The notes: generated by a model from the sequence alone, not told the origin. DNA of 64,000 bases from Chromobacterium sp. IIBBL 290-4 (GCF_024207115.1 NZ_CP100128.1:3596001-3660000), one strand, 5' to 3'. Shown: positions 7,921 through 16,867, counted from the stretch's first letter. A program made the numbers and translations.

Positions 7921-9480
7921 ATGATCAGAATGCTGGGGCAATGGCTGTCGCGGCGGGCATTGCAGATGCCGCCAGGCCTGGTGTACGGGCTGGCGATGTC
8001 GGCGTGCCTGGCGATGGCCGCCTTGGCTTTGTGCCTGCAGATCTGGCTGAGCGAAAGCGGCAAGCGCGAAGCGGAGGCGGAGTGGCTGTCTGCGCTGTTT
8101 GTCGAGCAATTGTCCCCGGCGTCCGCCGCCTTGAATAGAATCTCCGCGGTCTCGATGGATGCTCCGATGTGCGAGCGGGCAGGGGAGGAATTGGCGGCCA
8201 TCGTGCGGGAGACTCCGCATGTCCGATATGCAGCAAGGCGCGATGGCGGCATGGCCGGCTGCGCGTCGGATCCCGCCGCTCCCATGGGCATGAGCTTGCA
8301 GGCGCATGGCGCGGGCTCGCCTGTTTTGACGCTGCGGCGAGGTGGAGCGGAGCTGGGCGTGGAGACGGATTGGGCCTTGGCCTTGCTGCGCCAATCGCGT
8401 CAGTTTGGCGCGAGCCTGAGCCTGCGGCTGAATGGGCAGGCGCTGAGCGCGGATGGCTTGCTTGCGGCGAGCGATGAGCAGCTTTTGGCGCGCTCGCCGT
8501 CGTCGCTTGGCGAGGTGGCCGTGTGGGGGCGCTCCGTCTCCATCGGCATCTTGCTGACGGGCTTGGCCGCGCGCTGGGATGTCTTGCTGCTGGCCTTGCT
8601 GATCGGCGCGCAGGCGGCTTCCTGGCTGTTGCGCAGCGCCGGGGTGCGCAATGCCAGCGACTGGGAGATTCTGGAAGGCATACGGCACCAGGAGTTCTTC
8701 GCCCATTATCAGCCCATCGTCACCGCCGCCAGCGGGGAGTGCGTGGGCGTGGAGGTGCTGGCGCGCTGGAAGCATCCGGTGCAAGGCAACGTCCGCTCCG
8801 ACTTGTTCATCCAAACCGCCATCGACGCCGGGCTGATCGTGCCCTTGACCCGCTATCTATTAGGCCGGGTGGTGGGCGAACTGAAACAGGTGGTGATGCC
8901 GCCCGGCTTCATGGTGTGCGTCAATATCGCCAGCGAGCATCTGGCCATGCCGGAGCTGGAGGCGGATTGCCGGGACATGCTGGCCATGTTGCGGGAGAAA
9001 CAGGCCTTGCTGGTGCTGGAGGTGTCGGAGCGCGCGCCCTTGCGGGAAGACTCCGGCGCGCAAGAAGTGATACGGCGTCTGCGCAAGAAGGGCGTGCGGC
9101 TGGCCTTGGATGATTTCGGCGCCGGTTATGCCGACAAGGCCTATTTGCAGCGCTGGGGCTTCGACTATTTAAAGGTGGAGAAGGGCTATGTGTCGGCGCT
9201 GGGCCATGACTGCCTGCGCGGCAATGTGCTGGATGGCCTGTTGTTGTCGTCCAGCGAGCTGGGCGCGAAAGTGATCGTCAAGGGCGTGGAAACGCAGGGG
9301 CAGCAGAATTACCTCAATGTCCGCGGCTTTGAATATCTGCAGGGTTTTTATTTCGGCAAGCCGATGGCGCTGAACCATTTTCGGCAGTGGCTCTACTCCG
9401 GCATCATCGAGGACCGGCGCTCGTCCAAACGCAGGAGAAATGAGCCGGGCGACGCGAGCAATGGCCGCGCCGCCGGCTAG
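7921..9480 (+). CDS. Membrane cyclic-di-GMP phosphodiesterase with CSS-type periplasmic sensor and EAL domain
   Basis: The 519-residue protein has a first membrane span (about 20-44), a periplasmic domain with two cysteines (C84, C114) and a second span (about 205-230). An EAL domain (about 240-500) follows. This is the layout of CSS-domain phosphodiesterases, where a periplasmic disulfide tunes activity in E. coli relatives. The EAL signature appears as EVLARW, with ALDDFGAGYA and VKGVETQ retained, so catalysis looks possible although the canonical Ala is Val. There is no GGDEF domain. The ribosome site is weak (CAGGGCG). It probably lowers local cyclic-di-GMP, acting on motility or biofilm. 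Confidence 0.82.
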   Translation: MIRMLGQWLSRRALQMPPGLVYGLAMSACLAMAALALCLQIWLSESGKREAEAEWLSALFVEQLSPASAALNRISAVSMDAPMCERAGEELAAIVRETPHVRYAARRDGGMAGCASDPAAPMGMSLQAHGAGSPVLTLRRGGAELGVETDWALALLRQSRQFGASLSLRLNGQALSADGLLAASDEQLLARSPSSLGEVAVWGRSVSIGILLTGLAARWDVLLLALLIGAQAASWLLRSAGVRNASDWEILEGIRHQEFFAHYQPIVTAASGECVGVEVLARWKHPVQGNVRSDLFIQTAIDAGLIVPLTRYLLGRVVGELKQVVMPPGFMVCVNIASEHLAMPELEADCRDMLAMLREKQALLVLEVSERAPLREDSGAQEVIRRLRKKGVRLALDDFGAGYADKAYLQRWGFDYLKVEKGYVSALGHDCLRGNVLDGLLLSSSELGAKVIVKGVETQGQQNYLNVRGFEYLQGFYFGKPMALNHFRQWLYSGIIEDRRSSKRRRNEPGDASNGRAAG

Positions 9481-9547
9481 CCGGCTTGGGCGGGGCCGCC
9501 GCTTTTGCTACAATGCCGCCTTTTTTCGCGTTAAAGGAAAGAGTGGA

Positions 9548-10375
9548 ATGGAGTATGCCGTTCAGCGCTATGCCGCCACCCGGCCTTGGGCCAAGCGTGT
9601 GGGGCAGCTTTATGGCCAGGCGGCGCAAGCCGCCGAGGCGAGGGCGCAGATGAAGGACGTGATCAAGCGCGAGCTTGAGCGCGCCGCGCAAGTATTCCAG
9701 ATTCCTCAGTCCACCATTGTGTGCGAACTGGCCCTGGCCGAGGCCTGGGGGCATTTCGTCCGCCACGGCCGGGTGATTTCGCATCTGGACAATGGCTTGG
9801 CCCGCGCTTTGTCGCATACCCGCCAGCCGGGCAATCTGCCGGACACCTTGAATCTGCCCGCCGACGCCTTCTTCCTGCATGTGCCGGGCGAGGGCGGCGC
9901 CTTCCTGGTGCATCAGCCTGAGCGCAAGGCGTTGCTGATCACCATGGTGCGCATGGGCTTCGCGCCGGACGGCGTGAACTGGCTGCAGGCTGCCGATCAG
10001 GTGGAGGTGGCTCGGGTGGAGTATCCGGGCGAACTGGCCGCGCAGCTGGAGGCGGTGTCCCAGGAGTGGAGCGCGCTGCTGTCGGCGGTGCTCAATGGCC
10101 TGGCGATGATGACCCAGCCCAAGCTGGAGCTGGAGCGCCGTTGGGAAGCCGCCGCGCCGGCGGTCTGGACTGAGGCCGCCATGCACCCGACTTGCGTCAA
10201 GACCCGCCAGAAAGGCCGCAGCCAGTTGCTGAAGGCCGGCTTTGGCGAGGTGACCTTCGCCAAGGTGGCCGATCTGGCCGCTGACGCTGACTACGGCAGC
10301 CAGGGTTATTGGCGTCGCCAGTCTTTCGGCGAAGACAAGGCGCATTCGCGCCTGGTATGGGTGGCGCCGCGCTGA
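9548..10375 (+). CDS. Conserved-looking protein of unknown function
   Basis: The 275-residue product was not recognised. It has no signal peptide and no membrane span. The N-terminal third is helical and charged (AAEARAQMKDVIKRELERAA). A middle section reads LHVPGEGGAFLVHQPERKAL and VRMGFAPDGVNWLQAADQVE. The C-terminus is basic (CVKTRQKGRSQLLKAGFGEV) and ends RRQSFGEDKAHSRLVWVAPR. Codon use matches the neighbours, so it is probably a resident gene. The start at 9548 follows a GGAAAGAG ribosome site. An upstream frame extension overlaps the EAL gene and is unlikely. It ends before a strong terminator facing cdd, giving no functional hint. Confidence 0.6.
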   Translation: MEYAVQRYAATRPWAKRVGQLYGQAAQAAEARAQMKDVIKRELERAAQVFQIPQSTIVCELALAEAWGHFVRHGRVISHLDNGLARALSHTRQPGNLPDTLNLPADAFFLHVPGEGGAFLVHQPERKALLITMVRMGFAPDGVNWLQAADQVEVARVEYPGELAAQLEAVSQEWSALLSAVLNGLAMMTQPKLELERRWEAAAPAVWTEAAMHPTCVKTRQKGRSQLLKAGFGEVTFAKVADLAADADYGSQGYWRRQSFGEDKAHSRLVWVAPR

Positions 10376-10399
10376 CGCCGGTTTGGCTTCGCCAATAAG

Positions 10400-10433
10400 A
10401 AACGCCCCGCGGCATTGCCGGCGGGGCGTTTTT
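10400..10433. terminator. Bidirectional terminator between the unknown gene and cdd
   Basis: The stem AACGCCCCGC...GCGGGGCGTT is followed by a T-run on the plus strand. It lies between two convergent genes. Confidence 0.85.
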
Positions 10434-10449
10434 CATGGCGGGGAGCGGT

Positions 10450-10890
10450 TTAGCTCTTGGCCGCTTCCTGCAGGTTCTTGGGGCCGAAAGCGCCGGGCAG
10501 CAGCACGTCCAGCGTGGTGTCTATCATTTCATCGCCGTCGCAGATGGCGCGCACGCGCATGCCGGGCCCGAATTCGTTCAGCACCTGGCGGCAGGCGCCG
10601 CAGGGCGGCGTGGGCTTGGCGGTGGGCGTGTAGATGCAGACGGCGGTCGCTTCCTGCAGGCCGTGATTGGCGCGCGCGGCGAAAATCGCGGTGCGCTCGG
10701 CGCAGTTGCTCAGGCCGTAGGACGCGTTTTCGATATTGCAGCCGATGTGGATTTTGCCGTTGCCATCGAGGATGGCGGCGCCGACGGTGAACTTGCTATA
10801 GGGCGCGTAAGCCTGTTTGGCGGCCAATCGCGCGGCCATTTCCAGTTCGGCCCATTGCTCGTTGCTGGGGATATTGTGATTGCTGGTCAT
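10450..10890 (-). CDS. cdd: Cytidine deaminase
   Basis: The 146-residue product matches the small homotetrameric class of cytidine deaminase, which converts cytidine and deoxycytidine to uridine and deoxyuridine in pyrimidine salvage. The zinc site is complete: CAE at 63-65 (Cys ligand plus catalytic Glu) and PCGAC, giving Cys97 and Cys100. The substrate-binding FTVGAAI and NIENASYG segments are present. Length is slightly above the usual 130 or so because of short N- and C-terminal extensions. It lies alone on the minus strand, next to argP but 110 bases away. Confidence 0.95.
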   Translation of the reverse strand: MTSNHNIPSNEQWAELEMAARLAAKQAYAPYSKFTVGAAILDGNGKIHIGCNIENASYGLSNCAERTAIFAARANHGLQEATAVCIYTPTAKPTPPCGACRQVLNEFGPGMRVRAICDGDEMIDTTLDVLLPGAFGPKNLQEAAKS

Positions 10891-11000
10891 GCTGCCTCCA
10901 TAAAACCAGGTCGGCGACGGATGATGCGCCAGGCTTAGAGCCTTGTCAATGCTTGCTCCTGGGGCCGTTGCCGTTCTGGTGGGGATTGTCAGGCCAAGCC

Positions 11001-11906
11001 TCAGGGCGCCGCTTTGTCCTGGCGCAACTGTTGCGCGCTATACTCCAGCATGGCCTCGGTCAGCGCTTGCGACAAGGCCGATTCCACTCGCCAGTGGTGC
11101 CAGTACAGCGGAATGTCGATGAATTGGCCGGGAAACAGATCCAGCAGGGCGCCTCGTTCCAGGTCATCGTCCAGCATCAGTTCCGGCAACAGGCTATAGG
11201 CCAGTCCCTGGCGGGTCAGCTCGACGAAGCCCTGCGCCGACGGCACGGTGAAATAGGGGAAGTGCCCATCGTAGCCGGCGGCCTGGCGCAGGAACTGGCC
11301 TTGCACCGCGTCTTTGCGGCTGAAGATGATGCTGGGCGCGCGGGCCAGGGCGTCGTGATCCACGCCATTGGGAAAATAGCGGGCGGCGAAGGCCGGCGTC
11401 GCCAGGCACAAATACCGCATGGCGCCCAGGTAATGCTGGATGCCGCCTTGAATCGGCACCGGGCGGGTGCCGACGCAGCCGATGACGTGGCCGGTGCGCA
11501 TCAATTCATGGGTGTGGTCCTGATCGTCCACGGTGATGTCCAGCAGGATGTCTTGCGCCTCCAGCGCCGGACCTATCGAACGCATGAACCAGGTGGCCAG
11601 GCTGTCGGCGTTGACGCCCACCGCCAGCGTGGTGAATTCGCGCTGGCGTTTCGCGGGCGTCAGCGTTTGCAGCAGCTGGTTCTCCATCAGCGTCAATTGT
11701 TGATGGTGCCTGAGCAGCTGGCGTCCGGCCTCGGTCGGCTCGGCCGGGATGGTACGGGTGAGCACCGGCAGGCCTAGCTGTTCTTCCAGTTGGCGGATGC
11801 GCTGGGAAACCGCGGACTGCGTCAGAAACAGCTTCTTCGCGGCTTTGTCGAAGCCGCCGGTTTCGGCGACGGCGGCCAGGGTTTGCAATTGTCTGGGATC
11901 AAGCAT
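11001..11906 (-). CDS. argP: LysR-type regulator ArgP (IciA family)
   Basis: The 301-residue protein opens MLDPRQLQTLAAVAETGGFD with the winged-helix DNA-binding domain KLFLTQSAVSQRIRQLEEQL. It continues with PVLTRTIPAEPTEAGRQLL, a pattern specific to ArgP/IciA. The C-terminal domain is the usual LysR sensor. In E. coli ArgP binds lysine or arginine and activates the exporter gene argO. An argO homologue lies 2.6 kb away in this window, which supports the name, but here a cyclic-di-GMP gene lies between them. An AT-rich divergent intergenic region upstream likely carries its autoregulatory site. Confidence 0.85.
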   Translation of the reverse strand: MLDPRQLQTLAAVAETGGFDKAAKKLFLTQSAVSQRIRQLEEQLGLPVLTRTIPAEPTEAGRQLLRHHQQLTLMENQLLQTLTPAKRQREFTTLAVGVNADSLATWFMRSIGPALEAQDILLDITVDDQDHTHELMRTGHVIGCVGTRPVPIQGGIQHYLGAMRYLCLATPAFAARYFPNGVDHDALARAPSIIFSRKDAVQGQFLRQAAGYDGHFPYFTVPSAQGFVELTRQGLAYSLLPELMLDDDLERGALLDLFPGQFIDIPLYWHHWRVESALSQALTEAMLEYSAQQLRQDKAAP

Positions 11907-11924
11907 TCGGCATTTTTCAAACGT

Positions 11925-11951
11925 TTGATGAGTAATAGTTCAATTTATAAT
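11925..11951 (+). promoter_or_regulatory. Candidate promoter for the GAF-GGDEF-EAL gene in the argP divergent region
   Basis: TTGATG and a perfect TATAAT are separated by 15 bases, reading rightward. The spacing is short. The start codon is about 170 bases further on. Confidence 0.4.
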
Positions 11952-12125
11952 GATGCTAGGCTTGCTTAAAAGCCAGCGCCATGGCATGTTGCTCGCCATG
12001 GCTCCGATGCGCTATGCCGTCGGATTGCTAATGAGAATAAGACCTGCTCCTGGGCAGGGGGCGAGTTTTTGGGCGCGCGCCGATCATCGGGCGGCGCGCA
12101 GGCCGCAACAGACGCAGATAATAAG

Positions 12126-14477
12126 ATGCACACGGATGGTATGGCACTTCTAGCTGGCATGTGCCGCTTTGTCGGTATCCGGAATGAACACTTGGCTCAG
12201 TTGTCGAATTACGCCGCGCCGTTGCAGGCGCGGTTTGCCCTGCTGGCCAAGGAATTATACTGGCAGTTGCTGAAAAGCCCGGCGGAAGCCGAGCGCTTTC
12301 AGTTGGCCGCGCCTGGGCAGGGCGGGGCGGCGGAGCAATTGCTGCTGCAATGGCGGGAGCTGATCGAGCGCCCGCTGGATGAAAGCGGGGCGAGCAAGCT
12401 GGCCGCCCGCGGCGAGTCTCTGGCCAGGCATGGCGTGGACATAGGCTGGCTCCTGAGCTTGTATGAGCGGGCCGAAGCGAGCCTGCAGTCCGCGTTGTCG
12501 GCTTCCGTGCTGCCGGACGAGGCCGCGCGCGAGGCATCCCGCCTGCTGCGCAAGCGCGTCCAGCTCGATCAAATGCTCACCTTCCACGGTTATCAGCGCT
12601 TTCTGCGCGGCGAGGCCGACAACCGGCACGCGCATTTCCAATCGATGTCCAGCCTGTACGCCACCCTGAGCGGTGTGGGAATGGCCTTGGCCGACGGCCA
12701 CGATATCCGCGCCATGCTGCAGTCGGTGTGCGAGGTTTGCGTGCGCGAAGCGGGCCTGGGCTTGGCCTGGGTGGGGCGCCTGCAGAACGATGGCCAGGTT
12801 TCGCTGGAAGCGGCGGCGGCGGGGGATATGGTTCCGCTGCGCGCGCCGCTGCAGATCAGCGTGCGCGCCGACGAGGCGTATGGCGGCGGTTTGAGCGGCC
12901 GGGCGGTGCGCAGCAAGGCGCTGCAAGTGGCCAATGATGTCTACGCCGATCCGGCCCTGGAGCCCTGGCGCGAATTATTCGCGCTTCATGGCGTGCGCAG
13001 CGCGCTGGTGGCGCCTTTGCAAGTGCGCCAGCAGGTTGTCGGAACCTTGTCGCTGTATTCCGCGGAGCCTAGCTTCTTCAATCAATCGCGCCTGGCCTTG
13101 CTGGATGTGATGGCGCGCGAGGTGGGACGCGCGCTGGAGCGGCACGACGCGCTGGAGCGCAGCCATCGAGCCGAAAACGAGCTGGCCTTCCTGGCCCGCC
13201 ATGACGCCTTGACCGGCCTGCCTAACCGCGATCAGATGCAGGAGCTGATAGACCGCTTGCTGCAGACCCGGCATGACGGCAGCCAGGTGGCGGTGCTGTC
13301 GGTGGCGGTGGAGGGCTTTCACGAAATCAATGCCCGATTGGGTTTCGAAGGCGGCGACATGGTGCTGTGCGAGGTGTCGCGCCGCCTGCGCCAAGCCATC
13401 TATCCCTTCGGCCATGTGGGCAGGGTGAGCGCTTCGCGCTTCACTGTCTGCACCGACCGCATAGACCAACTGCCGGCCTTGGTGTCGGCGCTGAAGCAGC
13501 GGCTGCCGATGCCGGTGGAGGTGATGGGCGCGATTGTGGAATTGCGTTGCAGCATAGGCGTGGTGATGAGCACCGAAGGCTGGTGCGACGCGGCTTCGCT
13601 GCTCCGGCGCGCGGGCCTGGCGTTGAACCGCGCGCGCGAGCACGGCGGCGGCCATTGCTGCCATTACGACGCGGCGATGGACGAGGCTTTGCAAAAGCTG
13701 CATGCGCTGCGCAGCGCGTTTTCGCTGGCGATTCCGCGCGGAGAGCTGGCCCTGCATTACCAGCCCAAGATCAATCTGCTGAACAACCGGATCGAGGGCG
13801 CGGAGGCGCTGGTGCGCTGGGTGCGCGACGGCCGGCCGGCCGCGCCGGGCGATTTCCTGCCGGCCATAGAAAATACCGAACTGATGCGCGACCTGGACTG
13901 GTGGGTGATGCGCGAGGCGGTCCGCCAGGTGAAGGAGTGGCGCGAGCAGGGCTTGTCGGTGCCGGTCAGCGTCAATCTGTCCTCCGGCACGCTCAAGCAC
14001 GATGATTTCCTGCCCACGCTGGAGGCCTTGCTGGACGCCAATCCGCTGCCGACCGGCTTTCTGGAGCTAGAGGTGTTGGAGAGCGTCACGCAACAGGAGG
14101 CGGAGCAGATCACGACCAAGCTGGAGCGCTGCCGCGACCTGGGGCTGTCCATCGCGCTGGACGACTTCGGCACCGGCGCTTCTTCGCTGGTGCATTTGCA
14201 GCAGCTGCCTTTCGACACCATCAAGATCGATCAGCGCTTTGTCCGATTGTTGCTGGACATGCCGGGCAACGAAGCCATCATCCGCAGCATGGTGTCCTTT
14301 GCCCACTACACCGGCCGCAAGCTGGTGGTGGAGGGGGTGGAGAGCCAGGCGATCTGGAACCGCTTGCTGGAAATCGGCTGCCACGACGGCCAGGGCTACG
14401 GCATTTCGCCGCCGCTGGCGGCTTCGGCTTTCCGCCAGTGGGTGCAGGACTGGCATGGCGAGAGTCTTAACGTATAA
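12126..14477 (+). CDS. Cytoplasmic cyclic-di-GMP phosphodiesterase: globin-like sensor, GAF, degenerate GGDEF, EAL
   Basis: The 783-residue protein has no membrane span. Residues 1-165 resemble a globin-coupled sensor: GVDIGWLLSLYERA (103-116) aligns with the G.e..W....y block after the proximal His of such sensors. Here the His position is Leu99, so haem binding is doubtful. A GAF domain (about 180-330) and a GGDEF domain (about 350-500) follow, the latter with SASRF (about 434-438) in place of GGDEF and so not expected to make cyclic-di-GMP. The EAL domain (about 515-775) looks intact: AEALVRW, VNLSS, DDFGTG, VEGVES. Net function is probably phosphodiesterase. The start at 12126 is uncertain, with weak ribosome site. 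The gene sits between argP and argO. Confidence 0.82.
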   Translation: MHTDGMALLAGMCRFVGIRNEHLAQLSNYAAPLQARFALLAKELYWQLLKSPAEAERFQLAAPGQGGAAEQLLLQWRELIERPLDESGASKLAARGESLARHGVDIGWLLSLYERAEASLQSALSASVLPDEAAREASRLLRKRVQLDQMLTFHGYQRFLRGEADNRHAHFQSMSSLYATLSGVGMALADGHDIRAMLQSVCEVCVREAGLGLAWVGRLQNDGQVSLEAAAAGDMVPLRAPLQISVRADEAYGGGLSGRAVRSKALQVANDVYADPALEPWRELFALHGVRSALVAPLQVRQQVVGTLSLYSAEPSFFNQSRLALLDVMAREVGRALERHDALERSHRAENELAFLARHDALTGLPNRDQMQELIDRLLQTRHDGSQVAVLSVAVEGFHEINARLGFEGGDMVLCEVSRRLRQAIYPFGHVGRVSASRFTVCTDRIDQLPALVSALKQRLPMPVEVMGAIVELRCSIGVVMSTEGWCDAASLLRRAGLALNRAREHGGGHCCHYDAAMDEALQKLHALRSAFSLAIPRGELALHYQPKINLLNNRIEGAEALVRWVRDGRPAAPGDFLPAIENTELMRDLDWWVMREAVRQVKEWREQGLSVPVSVNLSSGTLKHDDFLPTLEALLDANPLPTGFLELEVLESVTQQEAEQITTKLERCRDLGLSIALDDFGTGASSLVHLQQLPFDTIKIDQRFVRLLLDMPGNEAIIRSMVSFAHYTGRKLVVEGVESQAIWNRLLEIGCHDGQGYGISPPLAASAFRQWVQDWHGESLNV

Positions 14478-14563
14478 GAATTGCTAATAGGACATTATTT
14501 TTATTAGTTTTACTTAATACTGTACCAAGGCTAAGCTGCCTGCAAATGTTTCAGGAGCAGGCA

Positions 14564-15199
14564 GTGTTCAATTTCAGTGTGTTTCTCTCGGCGCTGGGCA
14601 TTTCGTTCAGCCAGATCGTCGGCATCGGTCCGCAAAACGCTTACGTGTTGCGCCAAGGCATAGGCCGCAGCCACGTGTTGCCCATCATCGCCATCTGCAT
14701 CGTTGCGGATATTCTGCTGATCGCCAGCGGCGTGCTGGGCATGGGCAAGGTAGTGGCCGGCATCCCGGGCTTTCTCGGCGTGGTCACCTGGGGTGGCGCG
14801 GCCTTCATCTTGTGGCTGGGGTTCAAGTCTTTCCGCGCCGCCTGGGGCGCTGGCGGAATGTCGCTGGCCGGCAGCGTGGAACGCGACCGCAAGCGCGCCA
14901 TCCGCACCATCCTGGTGGTGACGCTGCTGAATCCCTATGTCTGGCTGGATACCGTGGTGCTGATCGGCGGCGTGTCCACCGTTTACGGCGAAGAGGCTAA
15001 TCTGTCCTTCTTGCTGGGCAGCTTGTGCGCCTCGGTGCTGTGGTTCTGCGCCATCGGGCTGTTTGCCGGCAAGCTGGCGCCGCTGTTCGAAAAGCCGGTC
15101 AGCTGGCGCGTGCTGGATGGCTTGATCGGCCTGGTGATGCTGTTCACCGCCTCCATGCTGATTTACAACTACGGCTTGTCGGCGCCTTTGCCGCTGTAA
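14564..15199 (+). CDS. argO: LysE-family amino-acid exporter ArgO
   Basis: The roughly 211-residue integral membrane protein has six hydrophobic segments and the family signature IGIGPQN-like VGIGPQNAYVLRQG near the N-terminus, plus LLNPYVWLD midway, both diagnostic of LysE/ArgO exporters of basic amino acids. GTG at 14564 is preferred as start because AGGAG lies 6 bases upstream. The alternative ATG at 14546 has no ribosome site. Expression is expected to be driven by ArgP responding to arginine or lysine. It converges with the LysR gene and overlaps its end by 31 bases. Confidence 0.88.
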   Translation: MFNFSVFLSALGISFSQIVGIGPQNAYVLRQGIGRSHVLPIIAICIVADILLIASGVLGMGKVVAGIPGFLGVVTWGGAAFILWLGFKSFRAAWGAGGMSLAGSVERDRKRAIRTILVVTLLNPYVWLDTVVLIGGVSTVYGEEANLSFLLGSLCASVLWFCAIGLFAGKLAPLFEKPVSWRVLDGLIGLVMLFTASMLIYNYGLSAPLPL

Positions 15200-16020
15200 G
15201 CGTCCAGCCTTTCCATCAGCGCCTGCAAGCCAGGCAATTCCAAGGATTGCGCCGGGTAGCACAAGCCGACCCGGCGCGTCAGCGTGCCGCCTTTCAAACT
15301 GATCGCCCGCAAGGCCGGGTTCTCCATCGCCAGCGATGCCGGCAGCAGCGCCACGCCCATGCCGGCGGCGGCCATATGCGAGGCCAGTCTCAGATTGCCG
15401 GCTTGCGCCGCCACCGCCAGCGCGGGAGACGCGCCGCCGTGCAGGTCCAGCAGCCGTTGATGGCTGCTGTGGGCGGGGCAGGTGATCCAGTTCGGCTCAT
15501 CCAGCAGAGCCAGATCCACTTCGCGGGCCGACTCTAGCGCGTGTCCGGCGGGAACCGCCAGCGCGAAGTCCTCTTCCCATAGCGGGCGGAACAGCTCGTC
15601 CTCGCAGCGTTCGTCTTCGGCCGCCAATCTGACATCGCCTACGCAACCCGCCCTCACTTCCAGCAGAATGCCCGGCTCGGCGCTTGCCGCCTGAGCCAGC
15701 AACGCTTCCAGCTGGCTGCGGCCGACATCCGCGTCTACCCCTAAGCTCAGCGGCAGGCGGCTTAGTTTTTGTCGAAACATGCCGGCCAGCGATTCCGCCT
15801 GCGCCAGCAAGCGCCGCGCCTGGGGGTAAAGCAGGCGGGCCTCGTCGCTGACGTCCACCCCGCGCGGCAGGCGCTGGAACAAGGCGACGCCCAGCGATTC
15901 TTCCAACTGGCGGATGGTGACGGACAGCGTGGGCTGGGTGACGAAGAGCCGCTGCGCCGCCACGGTGATGCTGCGCTCCTCGAATACGGCGACGAAGGCT
16001 TTGAGTTGGCGGATATCCAT
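15169..16020 (-). CDS. LysR-family transcriptional regulator
   Basis: The 283-residue protein has an N-terminal winged helix-turn-helix (AAQRLFVTQPTLSVTIRQLE) and a C-terminal periplasmic-binding-like sensor domain. It is transcribed divergently from a short-chain dehydrogenase gene 112 bases away. In LysR families this arrangement usually means that it controls that neighbour and itself from the shared region. Its ligand is not deducible. The 3' end overlaps the convergent argO end by 31 bases, so the two transcripts are complementary there. Confidence 0.85.
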   Translation of the reverse strand: MDIRQLKAFVAVFEERSITVAAQRLFVTQPTLSVTIRQLEESLGVALFQRLPRGVDVSDEARLLYPQARRLLAQAESLAGMFRQKLSRLPLSLGVDADVGRSQLEALLAQAASAEPGILLEVRAGCVGDVRLAAEDERCEDELFRPLWEEDFALAVPAGHALESAREVDLALLDEPNWITCPAHSSHQRLLDLHGGASPALAVAAQAGNLRLASHMAAAGMGVALLPASLAMENPALRAISLKGGTLTRRVGLCYPAQSLELPGLQALMERLDAYSGKGADKP

Positions 16021-16132
16021 AGAAATTATCGATGGCAGTTAGAGAATTTAATCATTTTTCAGGCGGTTTCAGCGCCAATATACTGCGTGGCATCCGTTTT
16101 GTATCGATATTTTTTATGGAAGGAGAACATCC

Positions 16133-16855
16133 ATGACTCAGCCTCTCATCGTCATCACCGGCGCCAGCTCCGGCATCGGCGCCGCCGCCGCCAAACTGTT
16201 TTCGCAGGCAGGCCATCCGCTGTTGCTGCTGGCGCGCCGCGTAGACCGCCTGGAGGCGCTGGAACTGCCCAATGCCTTGTGCCGCCAAGTGGACATCACC
16301 GATCGCGACGCCGTGCTGAGCGCGCTGGCCGAGGCCGAGGCCCAATTTGGTCCGGCCGACGCCATCATCAATAACGCCGGCGTGATGTTGCTGGGCGAAA
16401 TGGCCGCCCAGGATCCGGATGAATGGCAGCGCATGCTGGACGTGAACGTGAAGGGCCTGCTCAACGGCATTCACGCCGTGCTGGCCGGCATGGTGGCGCG
16501 GGGCCGCGGCACCATCGTCAATATCAGCTCCATCGCCGGGCGCAAGACTTTCCCCAATCACGTGGCCTATTGCGGCACCAAGTTCGCGGTGCATGCCATT
16601 TCGGAAAACCTGCGCGAGGAAGTGTCGGCCAAGGGCGTGCGCGTGATCACCATCGCGCCGGGCGCGGTGGAGACCGAGCTGCTGGGCCACACCACCAGCG
16701 AGGCGATCAAGGCCGGCTATCAGGAGTGGAAGCAGCAGATGGGCGGCGTGCTGGCAGCGGATGATGTGGCGCATGCCATCGCCTATGCCTACCAGCAGCC
16801 GCAGCGGGTCTGCATCCGCGAGATCGTCTTGGCGGCGACGGGACAGGCGGCCTGA
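16133..16855 (+). CDS. Short-chain dehydrogenase/reductase
   Basis: The 240-residue classical SDR has cofactor motif TGASSGIG (9-16), NNAG (about 82-85), the catalytic Ser in NISSIAG, and the YxxxK pair in AYCGTKFAV. An Arg-rich turn (ARRVDRL) after the second strand suggests NADP(H) preference. Closest in type to the YdfG/clavaldehyde-like SDRs acting on small hydroxy acids or aldehydes, but substrate is unknown. An AAGGAG ribosome site precedes the ATG. It is divergent from a LysR gene that probably regulates it and is followed by a terminator. Confidence 0.88.
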   Translation: MTQPLIVITGASSGIGAAAAKLFSQAGHPLLLLARRVDRLEALELPNALCRQVDITDRDAVLSALAEAEAQFGPADAIINNAGVMLLGEMAAQDPDEWQRMLDVNVKGLLNGIHAVLAGMVARGRGTIVNISSIAGRKTFPNHVAYCGTKFAVHAISENLREEVSAKGVRVITIAPGAVETELLGHTTSEAIKAGYQEWKQQMGGVLAADDVAHAIAYAYQQPQRVCIREIVLAATGQAA

Positions 16856-16867
16856 TGATAAGAAAAG

